Shown: positions 1 through 9,335 of the stretch, one piece after another
Numbering within the stretch: the stretch's first letter is position 1
How the letters are laid out: each line of letters starts with the position of its first letter
Assembly (NCBI RefSeq): GCF_007994075.1
Contig: NZ_VIWU01000001.1
Span: forward strand, 558,001-622,000
Origin: Pseudonocardia hierapolitana
Lineage (GTDB): Bacteria > Actinomycetota > Actinomycetes > Mycobacteriales > Pseudonocardiaceae
Direction of reading: 5' to 3'
Length of the DNA: 64,000 bases
Notes under the pieces: model-generated
What the model was told of the DNA's origin: nothing
What the model saw: the letters and a program-made list of their open reading frames with translations, nothing else
Database searches by the model: none
Translations under genes and position numbers: made by a program

Positions 1-624
1 TTCGACCTGCCGGAGGCGGAGTCGGAGCTGGTGGGCGGGTTCCACACCGAGTACTCGTCGCTGAAGTTCGCGCTGTTCTTCCTGGCCGAGTACGTGAACA
101 TGGTGACGGTGTCGGCGATGGCCACCACCCTGTTCCTGGGTGGCGGGATGTGGCCGTGGCCGCTGTCGTTCCTCAACTCCAGCGGCTGGTTGCAGTTCGT
201 GGCGTTCCTGATCAAGACGTTCGTGTTCCTGTTCGTGTTCATCTGGTTGCGGGGCACGTTGCCGCGGTTGCGCTACGACCAGTTCATGCGGCTGGGTTGG
301 AAGGTCCTGGTGCCGGGCAGCCTGCTGTGGATCCTGGCGATCTTCGCGATCCGGACCTGGCGGACCAGCGGTGGTCAGGTGTCGGCGTTGCTGATCGGAT
401 TGGGGATCGCGCTGGCGGTGGTGCTGCTGGTGGCGTTCCTGGTGCCGGACCGCAAGGTGGAGGGCCCGGCGATGGTGGAGCCTGCCTCGGACTACCCGGT
501 GCCCCCGCTCGACCTGGTGGTGCCCAAGCCGCCACGACACCGGCTCCGCAGGCCTGCGGGCGAGGCCCTCCCCCGCACCGAGAGCACGACTCGCGCGCAC
601 CCGGGGCGCGGCACGCGGATGTGA
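1..624 (+). CDS. nuoH: NADH-quinone oxidoreductase subunit H (NuoH), C-terminal part
   Basis: This is the membrane subunit of respiratory complex I at the quinone-site end of the proton-pumping arm. The frame is open from base 1, so the 5' end lies outside the window. The visible part begins [20 protein letters not shown], the NuoH signature, followed by [10 protein letters not shown] and three to four hydrophobic segments. The last ~60 residues form a polar, Pro/Arg-rich tail typical of actinobacterial NuoH rather than of E. coli. In most complex I operons nuoI follows at once; here the next gene is an unrelated convergent ABC ATPase 13 bp away, so the operon either ends here or is rearranged. 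Confidence 0.95.
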   Translation, partial: FDLPEAESELVGGFHTEYSSLKFALFFLAEYVNMVTVSAMATTLFLGGGMWPWPLSFLNSSGWLQFVAFLIKTFVFLFVFIWLRGTLPRLRYDQFMRLGWKVLVPGSLLWILAIFAIRTWRTSGGQVSALLIGLGIALAVVLLVAFLVPDRKVEGPAMVEPASDYPVPPLDLVVPKPPRHRLRRPAGEALPRTESTTRAHPGRGTRM

Positions 625-637
625 GGGGCCTGCGCGG

Positions 638-1450
638 TCAGCTGCCTGCCGCGGAGAGGGAGGACAGGCGGCGGGCTCGGGCGCTCCACCGCCCGTCGCG
701 GCGCTCGACGTCGATGGGGTGGGCGAAGGCCGCGCTGACGTTGCGGCTCGTCACCACCTCGCCCACCGGGCCGGCCGCGACCACTCGCCCGTCGGCGAGC
801 AGCAGGGCGTGGGTGGTGGTGGTCGGCAGCTCCTCCAGGTGGTGGGTGACCAGCACCGACGCCGTGCCGGGATGGGTGGTGTCCAACCCGTCGATCGCCT
901 CGAGCAGCTGCTCGCGCGCGGCGACGTCCAGCCCGGTGGACGGCTCGTCCAGCAGCAGCAACCGGGGCCCGGGGATCAGGGCGCGGGCGATGAGGACCCG
1001 GCCCCGCTCCCCCTGCGAGAGCGTGGGCCAGCGGTCCTCCGCCTTCCCGGCGAGCCCGAACGCGGCCAGCAGGTCGTGCGCCATGGCGAGCTGGGCGGCG
1101 TCGGGCGTCCAGCGCGGGGGCACTTCGATGCTGCCGGTGAGCCCGGTGAGCACGACCTCCAGCACGGTGAGCGGGGAGCGCAGCGGGTGCCGCGGGTTCA
1201 CGTGCCCGATGCTGCGGCGCAGTGCCTGCAGCTCGACGCGCCCCAGCTGCCGGCCGAGGACGCGCACGACGCCGGTGGTCGGGTGGGTGACGGCTCCGCA
1301 GAACCCGAGGACGGTGCTCTTGCCTGCGCCGTTGGGTCCGAGGAGCGCCCAGTGCTCGCCCGAGCCGACCGTGAACGACACGCCGTGCAGGATCTGCGTG
1401 CCGGCACGGCGGAACGTCACGTCCTCCAGTTCGAGGACCGGCGTCCTCAT
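638..1450 (-). CDS. Stand-alone ABC transporter ATP-binding protein
   Basis: A 270-residue single ABC ATPase domain. Walker A is GPNGAGKST near residue 36, the signature is the variant LSQGERGR, Walker B is LLLLDEPSTGLD, and the switch His is in VTHHLEELP. No membrane segment and no permease gene are nearby, so it resembles the soluble ModF/YlmA-type ATPases or a subunit whose partner is elsewhere. The ATG at 1450 overlaps the stop of the upstream GntR gene as ATGA, indicating translational coupling and a shared promoter upstream of the regulator. The frame stays open further upstream, but only through antisense sequence of the regulator. Substrate unknown. Confidence 0.88.
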   Translation of the reverse strand: MRTPVLELEDVTFRRAGTQILHGVSFTVGSGEHWALLGPNGAGKSTVLGFCGAVTHPTTGVVRVLGRQLGRVELQALRRSIGHVNPRHPLRSPLTVLEVVLTGLTGSIEVPPRWTPDAAQLAMAHDLLAAFGLAGKAEDRWPTLSQGERGRVLIARALIPGPRLLLLDEPSTGLDVAAREQLLEAIDGLDTTHPGTASVLVTHHLEELPTTTTHALLLADGRVVAAGPVGEVVTSRNVSAAFAHPIDVERRDGRWSARARRLSSLSAAGS

Positions 1451-2118
1451 GCGAGCGCCTCCTTCAACGCGGTGAGGTGGGTGCGGCTCGCCGCGGCCGC
1501 CGCCGGCACGTCCCGCCGCGCGATCGCGTCGACGAGCTCCGCATGAGCGCCGTGGTCGGCCTCCTCGGAGGCCAGGGGGCGCGCCCGCAGCATGTGGACC
1601 ATGGCCGTGCGCACCCGCGGTACGAACGCGTCGAACAGCTCCACCAGCACCTCGTTGTGCGCCGCCACGATCACGGCGCGGTGGAATGCCATGTCGGCGT
1701 CGACGTGATCGTCCACGGACCGCCCAGCGGGCGCGCGGGCGACGAGCGCGCGGCGCAGCCCCCGGACGTCCGCGGGCGTGCGCCGGCCTGCCGCCAGCCC
1801 TGCCGCCTCCGCCTCGATGGCGATGCGCGCCTCGATCACGGCGGCGACGTCGGCGCGGCGCAGGACCGCGTCCCAGTCCTCGACGACGTCCAACGCCGTG
1901 ACGAACACGCCCGCGCCCTGGCGGCTGTCCAGCACGCCCTTGCCGGCGAGCTCGCGGATCGCCTCGCGCAGCGTGGAGCGTCCCACGCCCAGCCGCGCGG
2001 CCAACGTGGTCTCGCCGGGGAGCCGGTGCCCCAGTGGCCACTCCCCCGCCCGGATGCGTTGGAGCAACGCTTCGGCGACCTGCGCCGCGAGCGGATGCCG
2101 CTGGAGCTGGGCGACCAC
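1447..2118 (-). CDS. GntR-family (FadR-type) transcriptional regulator
   Basis: A 223-residue regulator with a GTG start. The N-terminal winged helix-turn-helix (residues ~10-75) carries GETTLAARLGVGRSTLREAI and the ELAGKGVLDSRQGAGVFV wing. The C-terminal all-helical FCD-type domain (about 95-215) has the D...H pattern (DADMAFHRAVIVAAHNE, then HAELVDAIARRD) that in FadR relatives binds a metal and an organic-acid effector. It is the first gene of a two-gene operon with the ABC ATPase. The 119-bp upstream gap holds GTCTGAGGAC, an imperfect dyad that could be its site, but I would not assert it. Confidence 0.88.
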   Translation of the reverse strand: MVAQLQRHPLAAQVAEALLQRIRAGEWPLGHRLPGETTLAARLGVGRSTLREAIRELAGKGVLDSRQGAGVFVTALDVVEDWDAVLRRADVAAVIEARIAIEAEAAGLAAGRRTPADVRGLRRALVARAPAGRSVDDHVDADMAFHRAVIVAAHNEVLVELFDAFVPRVRTAMVHMLRARPLASEEADHGAHAELVDAIARRDVPAAAAASRTHLTALKEALA

Positions 2119-2237
2119 GTGCGAACACCTCTACTTGTCTGAGGACTTCCCCGCACTGTAGCCGAGGCCGGTCAACCGGGACCCGCGACCCCACCGGCCC
2201 ACTTCACAGACCCCGTGGGTACTTCACACAAGGCCGG

Positions 2238-3134
2238 TCAGGCCAGGTGGCGCTCGAACCAGTCCAGCATCTCGGTCCAGGCCTGCTCGGCCGCGTCCGC
2301 GTCGTACCGGGGGCCGGTGTCGTTGAAGAACGCGTGGTCGGCGCCTTCGAAGGTGCGTATCCAGTGCGTCACCCCGGCGGCCCGCATCGCCGCCTCGGCG
2401 CGCTCCCGGCCGGCGTTCACCCGGTCGTCCAGCCCGGCGAACATCGCGAGGACGGCCGCGGTGACCCGGCTGAAGTCCGGCTGCTCGGGCACCGGCCCGT
2501 AGAACGGGACGGCGGCGGTCAGCCGGGGCTCCCCGGCCTGAAGCAGCTGCCAGGTCATCCCGCCGCCGAAGCAGAACCCGACCATGCCGACCTTCGCGCC
2601 GGGTACGCGGCGCCCCAGCTCGTCGATGCCCGCGCGCAGGTCGGCGAGAAGCGCGTCCCCCGGCGTGTCCGCCAGCGCGGTCGGCGCCTGCGCCGGATCG
2701 GTCAACGCGGCCGTGCCGCCCTGGGCCGAGAGCATGTCGACGCACAGCGCGCCGTAGCCGGCCCCGGCCAGCCTGCCGACCAGGTCCCGGAAGTGCTCGG
2801 TCAGGCCGCGGTTCTCGTGGACGACCAGCAGTGCACCGTGCGGACGGGCACCGGCGGGGGCCGCCCAGGCCCCGATCAGCTCACCGGCAGGCCCGGCGAA
2901 CCGGATCTCCTGTCCCGGGCCGACGCTCTGCGCCCGTCCGGGCGGGTCGGCGGGCGGCGGCGGCGCGCTCGGGGGCGGCGCGGCGGGTTCGGCGGCGCAG
3001 GCGGACAGCACCGCGCCCGCCGCCGCGGCCCCGAGCCCGAGCAGCCCCAGCCTGCGCAGGGCTTCTCGCCGGCTCAGCACACCGTCCGCGAAGTCCTCGG
3101 CGACCTCGCCCACGAGGTATTCACGCAGCGCCAT
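2238..3134 (-). CDS. Dienelactone hydrolase family protein, Tat-exported lipoprotein
   Basis: A 298-residue alpha/beta hydrolase. The ATG at 3134 is preferred because it precedes a coherent signal: SRREALRRLG is a twin-arginine motif, followed by a hydrophobic stretch and the lipobox LSAC. A Pro-rich linker leads to the hydrolase domain. The catalytic triad of dienelactone hydrolases is recognisable: Cys in GFCFGGGM, Asp in AGLDDRVN and His in GADHAFFN. The family hydrolyses enol-lactones and some esters; export as a lipoprotein suggests action on the outer face of the membrane. It ends about 120 bp from the GntR gene. The MDR reductase gene lies 19 bp upstream on the same strand, so the two may be cotranscribed. 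Confidence 0.9.
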   Translation of the reverse strand: MALREYLVGEVAEDFADGVLSRREALRRLGLLGLGAAAAGAVLSACAAEPAAPPPSAPPPPADPPGRAQSVGPGQEIRFAGPAGELIGAWAAPAGARPHGALLVVHENRGLTEHFRDLVGRLAGAGYGALCVDMLSAQGGTAALTDPAQAPTALADTPGDALLADLRAGIDELGRRVPGAKVGMVGFCFGGGMTWQLLQAGEPRLTAAVPFYGPVPEQPDFSRVTAAVLAMFAGLDDRVNAGRERAEAAMRAAGVTHWIRTFEGADHAFFNDTGPRYDADAAEQAWTEMLDWFERHLA

Positions 3135-3153
3135 CGACCGAGGGTAGTGACTT

Positions 3154-4059
3154 CTACGGGATGCGCAGGACGATCTTCCCCAGTGCATGCCCGCCCTCTA
3201 CGACGGCCAGGGCGCTCGCGGCCTCGTCGAACGGCCGTACGTCGGTGACACGCGGGTCGAGCGCCCCCTCGGCGACCAGGCGCGCAACGGCGGCGAGCCG
3301 CTCGCCGCTGCGGACCCGTGCCACGGGCTGCCCGCCGAGCGCCGCGACGCCCGCGTGGTCGGCCGCCGAGACGATCACCGGAGGGTTCCCGCCGAGCCCG
3401 GAGAGGGCGCTGCGCAGCGCCTCGCCACCGACGAGGTCGAGCACCGCGTCGACGGTGCCGCGCACCTCCGAGCCAGGCGCGAGCGCGGTGGCACCCATCG
3501 CGGCCAGCAGGTCGTGCTTGCCCCGGCTCGCGATGCCCACCACCTCGACCCCGCCGGCCACGGCGAGCTGCACCGCCGCCAGCCCCACCCCGCCGCCCGC
3601 GCCGATCACGAGCAGCGTCGCGCCCGGCGGGAGCGCCAGCTGCACCAGCGCGTCGTACGCCGTGGCCGCGGCGACGGGCAGGACCGCCGCGTCGGTGACG
3701 GCGACCTCGGACGGGCGGAGCGCGGCGAAGGACGCCGGCACCCGCGCGAACTCCGCCCACCCGCCGGCCGAGCCGACCGTGCCGCCGAAGACCTCGTCGC
3801 CGGGCGCGAACCCCTCGACCCCTCCCCCGACGCGCTCCACGGTGCCGGCGACCTCGCGGCCGAGCGCCACGGGCGGTTCGAGGGGCAGGTCGGTGCGCCT
3901 CAGTCCGGCGCGCACCTTCCAGTCGGCCGGGTTCACCCCAGCCGCCGCGACGCGCACGAGGAGCTCTCCCGGCCCGGGCTCGGGCACCGGGAGGTCGAGG
4001 TAGGACTCGTGCTCGGGGCCGCCGTACCGGGTGAAGCCGTATGCCTTCATGCCCGTCAT
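3154..4059 (-). CDS. NADP-dependent MDR oxidoreductase (quinone reductase-like)
   Basis: A medium-chain dehydrogenase/reductase of the zinc-free quinone reductase type, 301 residues. The N-terminal GroES-like domain contains AAAGVNPADWKVRAG; the Rossmann fold has GAGGGVGLAAVQLAVAGG. The structural-zinc cysteines are absent, as expected for this subfamily. A second ATG at 4050 (MKAYGFTRYGG) is the more typical family start. It probably reduces quinones or enones with NADPH. The dienelactone hydrolase gene follows 19 bp after its stop. Confidence 0.9.
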   Translation of the reverse strand: MTGMKAYGFTRYGGPEHESYLDLPVPEPGPGELLVRVAAAGVNPADWKVRAGLRRTDLPLEPPVALGREVAGTVERVGGGVEGFAPGDEVFGGTVGSAGGWAEFARVPASFAALRPSEVAVTDAAVLPVAAATAYDALVQLALPPGATLLVIGAGGGVGLAAVQLAVAGGVEVVGIASRGKHDLLAAMGATALAPGSEVRGTVDAVLDLVGGEALRSALSGLGGNPPVIVSAADHAGVAALGGQPVARVRSGERLAAVARLVAEGALDPRVTDVRPFDEAASALAVVEGGHALGKIVLRIP

Positions 4060-4329
4060 TGAAGCGCGCAGCAGTTCCGCGAAGGCCGTTGACCGCGACC
4101 GGTCCCGTCCGGCAACCCCGATTGGGGTAGCACCCAGCTTGGTGTTCGCTGGATTGCGGGCGGGTGCTCACCCTTCCAGGCCATATCTCCGCCACCGCGC
4201 GGTCATAGACTCCGGTCGTTGCCTCTGTGCGTTCCCACCCGCGCGACATCGCGTACTCCGGGGAGGGCCCGTGTACGACGACGCGCGTTCCGTTCACGCT
4301 CCGGCGGAATCCCCGCTGCGCGGTTCGTC

Positions 4330-5877
4330 ATGGCACCCGACACCGGCACGGGCGCAGTGATCGTCCCGCCCGGAACGCGGGTCGGGTGGGAGCCACCCGG
4401 CGCGTCCACCGGTTCCGACCGAGATGTCCCGAGTCGCGGATCGCAGACGAGCAGGCCATCGGCCGCGCCCGAGCGCATCACGCTCCGATCCGCCCCGACC
4501 GCCGCGAAGATCGGCAGCGGTGTCCGGATCGGAGCCGCACCACTCCCTGACCGGCGCGGCGCGGTGCTGCTCGACGAGCGGCCGCCCCTGCCGAACGCCA
4601 CGGCTCAGGAGGTGGCCGGCCACCGGGCACGCGAGGCCCTGCGCGCCGCAGCGCACGCCCTCGTCATGCTCGACGACGGCACCCCCGACCGGCTCGCCGC
4701 CCGCCTGTTCCGCGCCCGGCTCTCGACGCTGTACGTCGACATGCGTGAGCAGCTCCGCCAGTACGCACCGAGGTCGGACGAGGACCTCTCCGGCGAGCGG
4801 CGCCATCGCCGCCTGCTGGACGTGCTCGGACCGCTCGACCCGGCGCTGATCACGGCGCTCGACCGGTGGAGCGCGATGCTCGCCACCGGGTCCACGGACG
4901 CACGGCGCTATGTGGACCCGGCGCGCGAGGCGCAGGATGCCATCGAAGGCGTCGTGCGGCGGATGGACAGGGCCACCGATCCCGGCGATCCCGATCGGCT
5001 GCTCTTCCCCGCCGGGAGCCCGGAGCAGGTCCGCGTCGCCCGCGCCGTGCGGATGGTGGCGATCGAGCTCGGGCTGGAGGCCGGCGAGGTCCTGCTCGGC
5101 GAGCTCGCGCCGCCCGGTGATCCGATGGCGGGCCTGCGGCGACGGCTCGCGGAGATGCGCGAGGACCAGAAGCGGCTCACGTCCGAGCGCGACGCCCGCA
5201 TGTGGGGGCCCCTGCTCGCCGCGATCGCGCTGCGGCCCACGTATGCGGCCGCGCTCAGCGGGCGGACCGTCAGGGCCTTGACCGCCGCCGCCATCGCGTT
5301 CGACACCACGGCCACCGCGACGGCACCCGATCCGGCTGCGCTGGAGGCGGCCGCCGACGACCTGATCGGGGCCGCTCAGCAGGCCCGCACGGCGGGCGCC
5401 GCGCTGCGGGAGTTCGACCGCCAGGAGGTCGTTCACCTCGCCGACCTGCTCCAGGAGATCGTCGCCGAGCAGCTCGCGCGGTGGCCGGGCCCGCTCGCCA
5501 CGAAGGCCGCCGCGCTGCGGGCCACGATCCCCACCCTGCCGCTCCCGGCCGCCGGCGTGAGCCTGGACCGGTTCTGGAGCGAGCAGAGGGCCGGGGCACT
5601 GGCGACGCTTCCCGCGGAGATCGCGGCGCAGGTCAGCGGCGCGATGAGCCTCCACCTCGGCGCGGAGCTCGCCAGGCTGACGGCGCTCACCGAGGCCGGT
5701 GACGGCGCGGCGACCGCGGAGCAGGCGTGGACGGTGCTCCGGATCCTGCGCGCGTACAAGGCCACCGCATCCCGGCTGCCGGTCAACCGGGCCGATGCCA
5801 AGGCCCGCCTGCACACGGTGATCGACGCGGTGGCCGTGGCGGTGCTGCGGCAGCTACCGGCCCCGCCGGCCGGGTGA
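4330..5877 (+). CDS. Hypothetical protein, mostly helical
   Basis: I do not recognise this family. From the ATG at 4330 it encodes 515 residues. Residues 1-75 are low-complexity and polar; the remainder is Ala/Leu/Arg-rich and predicted helical, with no signal peptide and no membrane segment. A stretch around residues 250-285 (RLAEMREDQKRLTSERDARM) looks like a short coiled coil. GC in third positions is high throughout, supporting real coding. No clear Shine-Dalgarno sequence precedes the ATG, and the frame remains open to 4219, so the start is uncertain. It stands alone between a leftward MDR gene and the hydrolase at 5979. Confidence 0.65.
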   Translation: MAPDTGTGAVIVPPGTRVGWEPPGASTGSDRDVPSRGSQTSRPSAAPERITLRSAPTAAKIGSGVRIGAAPLPDRRGAVLLDERPPLPNATAQEVAGHRAREALRAAAHALVMLDDGTPDRLAARLFRARLSTLYVDMREQLRQYAPRSDEDLSGERRHRRLLDVLGPLDPALITALDRWSAMLATGSTDARRYVDPAREAQDAIEGVVRRMDRATDPGDPDRLLFPAGSPEQVRVARAVRMVAIELGLEAGEVLLGELAPPGDPMAGLRRRLAEMREDQKRLTSERDARMWGPLLAAIALRPTYAAALSGRTVRALTAAAIAFDTTATATAPDPAALEAAADDLIGAAQQARTAGAALREFDRQEVVHLADLLQEIVAEQLARWPGPLATKAAALRATIPTLPLPAAGVSLDRFWSEQRAGALATLPAEIAAQVSGAMSLHLGAELARLTALTEAGDGAATAEQAWTVLRILRAYKATASRLPVNRADAKARLHTVIDAVAVAVLRQLPAPPAG

Positions 5878-5978
5878 GCCGCCTGCTGCGCACATCCGTC
5901 CGGCGAGTGGCGATGATTCCGGCCTGCGGCGTGCGACTCCCCTCCTGACCGGTTCCCACCAGCCTCCAGGAGGACGCG

Positions 5979-6809
5979 TTGTCGCACGCGACGATCGCCA
6001 CCGTCTCGACCCTCACCGTCCCGGGCGCGCGCCTGCACTACGAGGTGCGCGGCTCCGGCCCGCTCGTGGTGCTCGCAGGCGCGCCGATGGACGCGGCGGC
6101 GTTCGCGCCGCTCGCCGACCAGCTCGCCGCCGACCACACCGTGGTCACCACCGATCCGCGCGGCATCCACCGCAGCCCGCTCGACGACCCCGACCAGGAT
6201 TCGACCCCGGATCTGCGCGCGGACGACCTCGCCCGGCTCATCGTGCACCTCGACGCCGGGCCGGCCACGGTGTTCGGGTCGAGCGGCGGCGCGGTGACCG
6301 CGCTCGCCCTCGTCCAGTCCCACCCGGAGCTCGTGCGGACGAGCATCGCGCACGAGCCGCCGTCCTTCGCGCTGCTGGCGAACCGCGAGCAGCTCGCCGC
6401 GCAGACCGAGGACATCATCGCGACCTACCTGACGGGCGACACCCTCGGGGCATGGGCGAAGTTCATGGACCAGGCGAACATCGTGCTGCCCGACGGCGTG
6501 CTCGGGCAGATGTTCGGCGGAGAGCGCGACCCTCAGGTCGTCGCCGATGAGCACCGCTGGTTCACCCACGAGCTGCGCGGCACCGTCCACTGGCAGCCCG
6601 ACCTCGAGGCGCTGCACGCGGCGGCACCCCGGGTCGTCATCGGGATCGGCGAGGAGTCGGCAGGCCAGCACTGCGACCGGGCCTCTCGCGCCCTCGCCGC
6701 CGCGCTGGACGTCGAGCCGATCATGTTCCCCGGCGACCACATCGGGTTCGTCGAGGACCCCGAGCGCTTCGCAGCCCGGCTCCGCGCGGTCCGGAGCCAG
6801 GACGGGTGA
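5979..6809 (+). CDS. Alpha/beta hydrolase
   Basis: A 276-residue alpha/beta hydrolase starting with TTG. The start is fixed by AGGAGG at 5968-5973, five bases upstream. The nucleophile elbow is GSSGGAV with Ser as nucleophile; the oxyanion region is LAGAPMDAAAF; the catalytic His is in FPGDHIGFVE; an acid is likely in the DPRGIHRS or GIGEES regions. The domain is complete and without export signal, so cytoplasmic. Substrate cannot be told. The SD lies inside the inverted repeat CCTCCAGGAGG, and CCTCCT occurs again 22 bases earlier, so initiation could be limited by mRNA structure. Confidence 0.88.
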   Translation: MSHATIATVSTLTVPGARLHYEVRGSGPLVVLAGAPMDAAAFAPLADQLAADHTVVTTDPRGIHRSPLDDPDQDSTPDLRADDLARLIVHLDAGPATVFGSSGGAVTALALVQSHPELVRTSIAHEPPSFALLANREQLAAQTEDIIATYLTGDTLGAWAKFMDQANIVLPDGVLGQMFGGERDPQVVADEHRWFTHELRGTVHWQPDLEALHAAAPRVVIGIGEESAGQHCDRASRALAAALDVEPIMFPGDHIGFVEDPERFAARLRAVRSQDG

Positions 6810-6890
6810 GCCGGGTTGCCGGTCGGGGTCCGGTGCGTGCACCGTTGGCACCCCTCGGCACTCCAGCTGTTCCTCCCGACGGGAGACCGG

Positions 6891-8528
6891 ATGCGCGCTA
6901 CCGACGCGGTGCAGCGCGGTCGTGAGTCGTACGCGCTCCACGCCTGGCGTGACGCCTACGAGGCCCTGGCGGCGGCCGACGAGCACGCGCGGCTCGAGGC
7001 GCAGGACCTCGACCGGCTCGCGATGGCCGCCTACTTGATCGGCAGGGACGATGCCGCGGCCGAGGGGCTCGAGCGAGCCCACCTCGCGTTCCTCGATCAG
7101 GGCGAGGTGGGCCGGGCGGTGCGCTGCGCGTTCTGGCTCGGCATCTTCCTGTTCCTGCGCGGTCGCCACGCCGAGGGCGGTGGCTGGCTGGGCCGGGCAG
7201 GGCGCCTGCTGGAGCCGGCGCGGGACACCGTCGAACGCGGCTACCTCCTGGTCCCCGGCGCGTTGCAGGCCCTGCAGTCCGGTGACCCGAGCACGGCACA
7301 CGAGGTGTTCCGCGAAGCCGCGGGTATCGCCGACCGTTTCGGTGACCCGGATCTGGTGGCGTTGAGCCGGCTGGGTTGCGGCCAGGCGCTGGTCGCGATG
7401 GGCAACGCGACCGACGGGGTGGCGATGCTCGACGAGGCGATGCTCGCGGTGACCACCGGCGAGGTCTCGGCCGTCGCTGCCGGGATCGTCTACTGCGCGC
7501 TGATCATCGCGTGCCGCGACATCTTCGACTGGCGCCGGGCCCAGGAGTGGACGGTGGCGTTGAGTCGCTGGTGCGCCGGCCAGCAAGGCCTCAAGCCCTA
7601 CCGCGGTCAGTGCCTGATCCACCGCTCGGAGCTCATGCAGCTGCGCGGCGACTGGCCGGACGCCATGGCAGAGGTGCAGCAGGCGTGCCAGCACCTCGCC
7701 GAGCCGCCCGGAGACCCGGTGCTCGGGATGGCGCACTACCAGCGGGGAGAGCTGCTGCGCCTGCGCGGTGAGTTGTCGCGCGCCGAGCAGGCCTACCGCA
7801 AGGCGGGCGAGGCCGGCCACCCCGTACAACCGGGCCTGGCCCTGCTGCGCCTGGCCCAAGGCCGGATCGGTGACGCGGCGGCGGCCATCCGCCACGTCGT
7901 GACGGAGGCCGAGGGCGACCGCGTGAAACGCGCCCGCGTCCTGGCCGCATTCGTCGAGATCGTCCTGGCCGCCGGCGACGTCGATGCGGCCAGGCCGGCG
8001 GTGGACGACCTGGACGAGCTCAGCGGTGTTCTCGAGGCTCCTTACCTGCGTGCGGTCGCCGAGTCGGCACGCGGCGCCGTCATGCTCGCCGACGGTGACG
8101 TTCACGGTGCGTACCGGGTGCTGCGCCGTGCATGGACGACATGGCAGGGCGTCGACGCACCGTACGAGGCGGCACGGGTACGCCTGCTCATGGCGCAGGC
8201 GTGCGGTGAGCTGGGCGACCACGATTCAGCTGCCATGGAGCTGGACGCCGCGCGTCGCGTGTTCGAGCAGCTCGGGGCCGCTCCGGCGCTGGCCCGGGCC
8301 GCCGAGCTGTCCGGCGCACGGAAGCAGCCCGCTCCGGGCGGGCTGACCCCGCGGGAAGTCGACGTCCTCCGCCTCGTCGCAACGGGGGCGACCAACCGCG
8401 AGGTCGCCGACAGACTCGTCATCAGCGAGAAGACCGTTGCCCGTCACGTCAGCAACATCTTCTCCAAGCTCGGCGTCGCATCGCGGGCAGGCGCCACGGC
8501 CTACGCCTTCCGGCACGAGCTGGTGTAG
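6891..8528 (+). CDS. LuxR-family regulator with TPR-like sensor region
   Basis: A 545-residue protein. The C-terminal ~60 residues form a GerE/LuxR helix-turn-helix: GLTPREVDVLRLVATGATNREVADRL, then SEKTVARHVSNIFSKLGV. The rest is a run of helical TPR-like repeats (for example YQRGELLRLRGELSRAEQAYRKAG). No P-loop, GAF or receiver domain is visible, so it is a TPR-LuxR type rather than a full MalT/LAL regulator. The ATG at 6891 is chosen because the helical repeats begin right after it, although the frame is open from 6816. It follows the hydrolase gene by 81 bp on the same strand and may control its neighbourhood. Confidence 0.85.
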   Translation: MRATDAVQRGRESYALHAWRDAYEALAAADEHARLEAQDLDRLAMAAYLIGRDDAAAEGLERAHLAFLDQGEVGRAVRCAFWLGIFLFLRGRHAEGGGWLGRAGRLLEPARDTVERGYLLVPGALQALQSGDPSTAHEVFREAAGIADRFGDPDLVALSRLGCGQALVAMGNATDGVAMLDEAMLAVTTGEVSAVAAGIVYCALIIACRDIFDWRRAQEWTVALSRWCAGQQGLKPYRGQCLIHRSELMQLRGDWPDAMAEVQQACQHLAEPPGDPVLGMAHYQRGELLRLRGELSRAEQAYRKAGEAGHPVQPGLALLRLAQGRIGDAAAAIRHVVTEAEGDRVKRARVLAAFVEIVLAAGDVDAARPAVDDLDELSGVLEAPYLRAVAESARGAVMLADGDVHGAYRVLRRAWTTWQGVDAPYEAARVRLLMAQACGELGDHDSAAMELDAARRVFEQLGAAPALARAAELSGARKQPAPGGLTPREVDVLRLVATGATNREVADRLVISEKTVARHVSNIFSKLGVASRAGATAYAFRHELV

Positions 8529-8628
8529 CGGCCGGGCTGCTGCGCAGAATCACCCATTCCGGCCGCCGGCCCGACATGGACAGTTCGCCCGAAGCGACGG
8601 CCCGCCGCCGGGCTCGATCCTCCTCGCC

Positions 8629-9309
8629 ATGACAACCCCGTCTCCATCGACAACGAGGGCGCGTCGCGGAGCGGCCGGTGTGGCACTCGCACCCGTGGTA
8701 CTGCTCGTCGCGCTCGTCACCCATCCCTTCATCGCGACGTTGCCGGACGAGGAGGCCGTCGCCCACGCCGTCGCGGCCCACACGACGTGGTGGGGGATCG
8801 TGCACCTGCTCACGGCGGTGGCGTCCGGCCTCGTCGCGCTGGCGTTCCTCGCGATCCGGGCCCGCCTGCGCGACGCGGGCGAGGAACGGTTCAGCCCGTG
8901 GGCGTTGCCGTTCGTGATCGTCGGCAGCGTCTTGTACGGCTTCCTGCCGGGGCTCGAGTTCGCGCCGATGACGGCCGTACGCACCGGCGGCGATGCCGCG
9001 GCCACGCAGGCCGTGCTCCAGCCGTGGTTCATCTCGGTACTGGCCACGAGCGTGCTGCTCTTCGCGGTAGGGGTGATCGGGTTCGCGCAGGGCATCGCCT
9101 CAGCGCGGATCCTGAGCCGCCCGCTCACCCGCCTCGTCGTCACCGCGCTCGTCGTGTGGGCCGCGGCCCGCTTCGTTCCGCTGGGCGCGGTGCAGTTCCA
9201 CATGCAGGGCGCGGCCGCCATCGTCGCGCTGTGGCCACTGGCCTTCGGGATGTGGCGGCAGACCCGGCTCGCACCCCCGATGCCGGCCTCTGCTGCTCGG
9301 GCTCACTGA
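8629..9309 (+). CDS. Polytopic integral membrane protein
   Basis: A 226-residue protein with about six hydrophobic segments, the first (GVALAPVVLLVALVTHPFIA) shortly after a basic N-terminus. The second half contains VLQPWFISVLATSVLLFAVG and a final segment in front of a short polar tail. I do not recognise a named family and see no catalytic motif. The ATG at 8629 precedes the first membrane segment; the upstream open frame overlaps the luxR-type gene in another frame and is not credible as protein. It ends 26 bp before the convergent arsR-type gene. Confidence 0.75.
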   Translation: MTTPSPSTTRARRGAAGVALAPVVLLVALVTHPFIATLPDEEAVAHAVAAHTTWWGIVHLLTAVASGLVALAFLAIRARLRDAGEERFSPWALPFVIVGSVLYGFLPGLEFAPMTAVRTGGDAAATQAVLQPWFISVLATSVLLFAVGVIGFAQGIASARILSRPLTRLVVTALVVWAAARFVPLGAVQFHMQGAAAIVALWPLAFGMWRQTRLAPPMPASAARAH

Positions 9310-9335
9310 CTCCCGCGGGCCCTGCGGACCTGCCC

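Noticed and set aside
150..1475. Long plus-strand open frame across nuoH and the ABC ATPase gene
   Set aside because: It runs out of frame through nuoH and antisense to the ATPase; composition is Arg/Pro/Gly-rich without domains, typical of open antisense frames in high-GC DNA.
2119..2237. GntR operator at GTCTGAGGAC
   Set aside because: The dyad is short and imperfect with spacing unlike FadR-type sites, so not annotated.
5433..8222. 929-codon minus-strand open frame
   Set aside because: It is antisense to the hydrolase and LuxR-type genes, both of which have clear domains. The translation is His/Arg/Val-rich with no recognisable fold.
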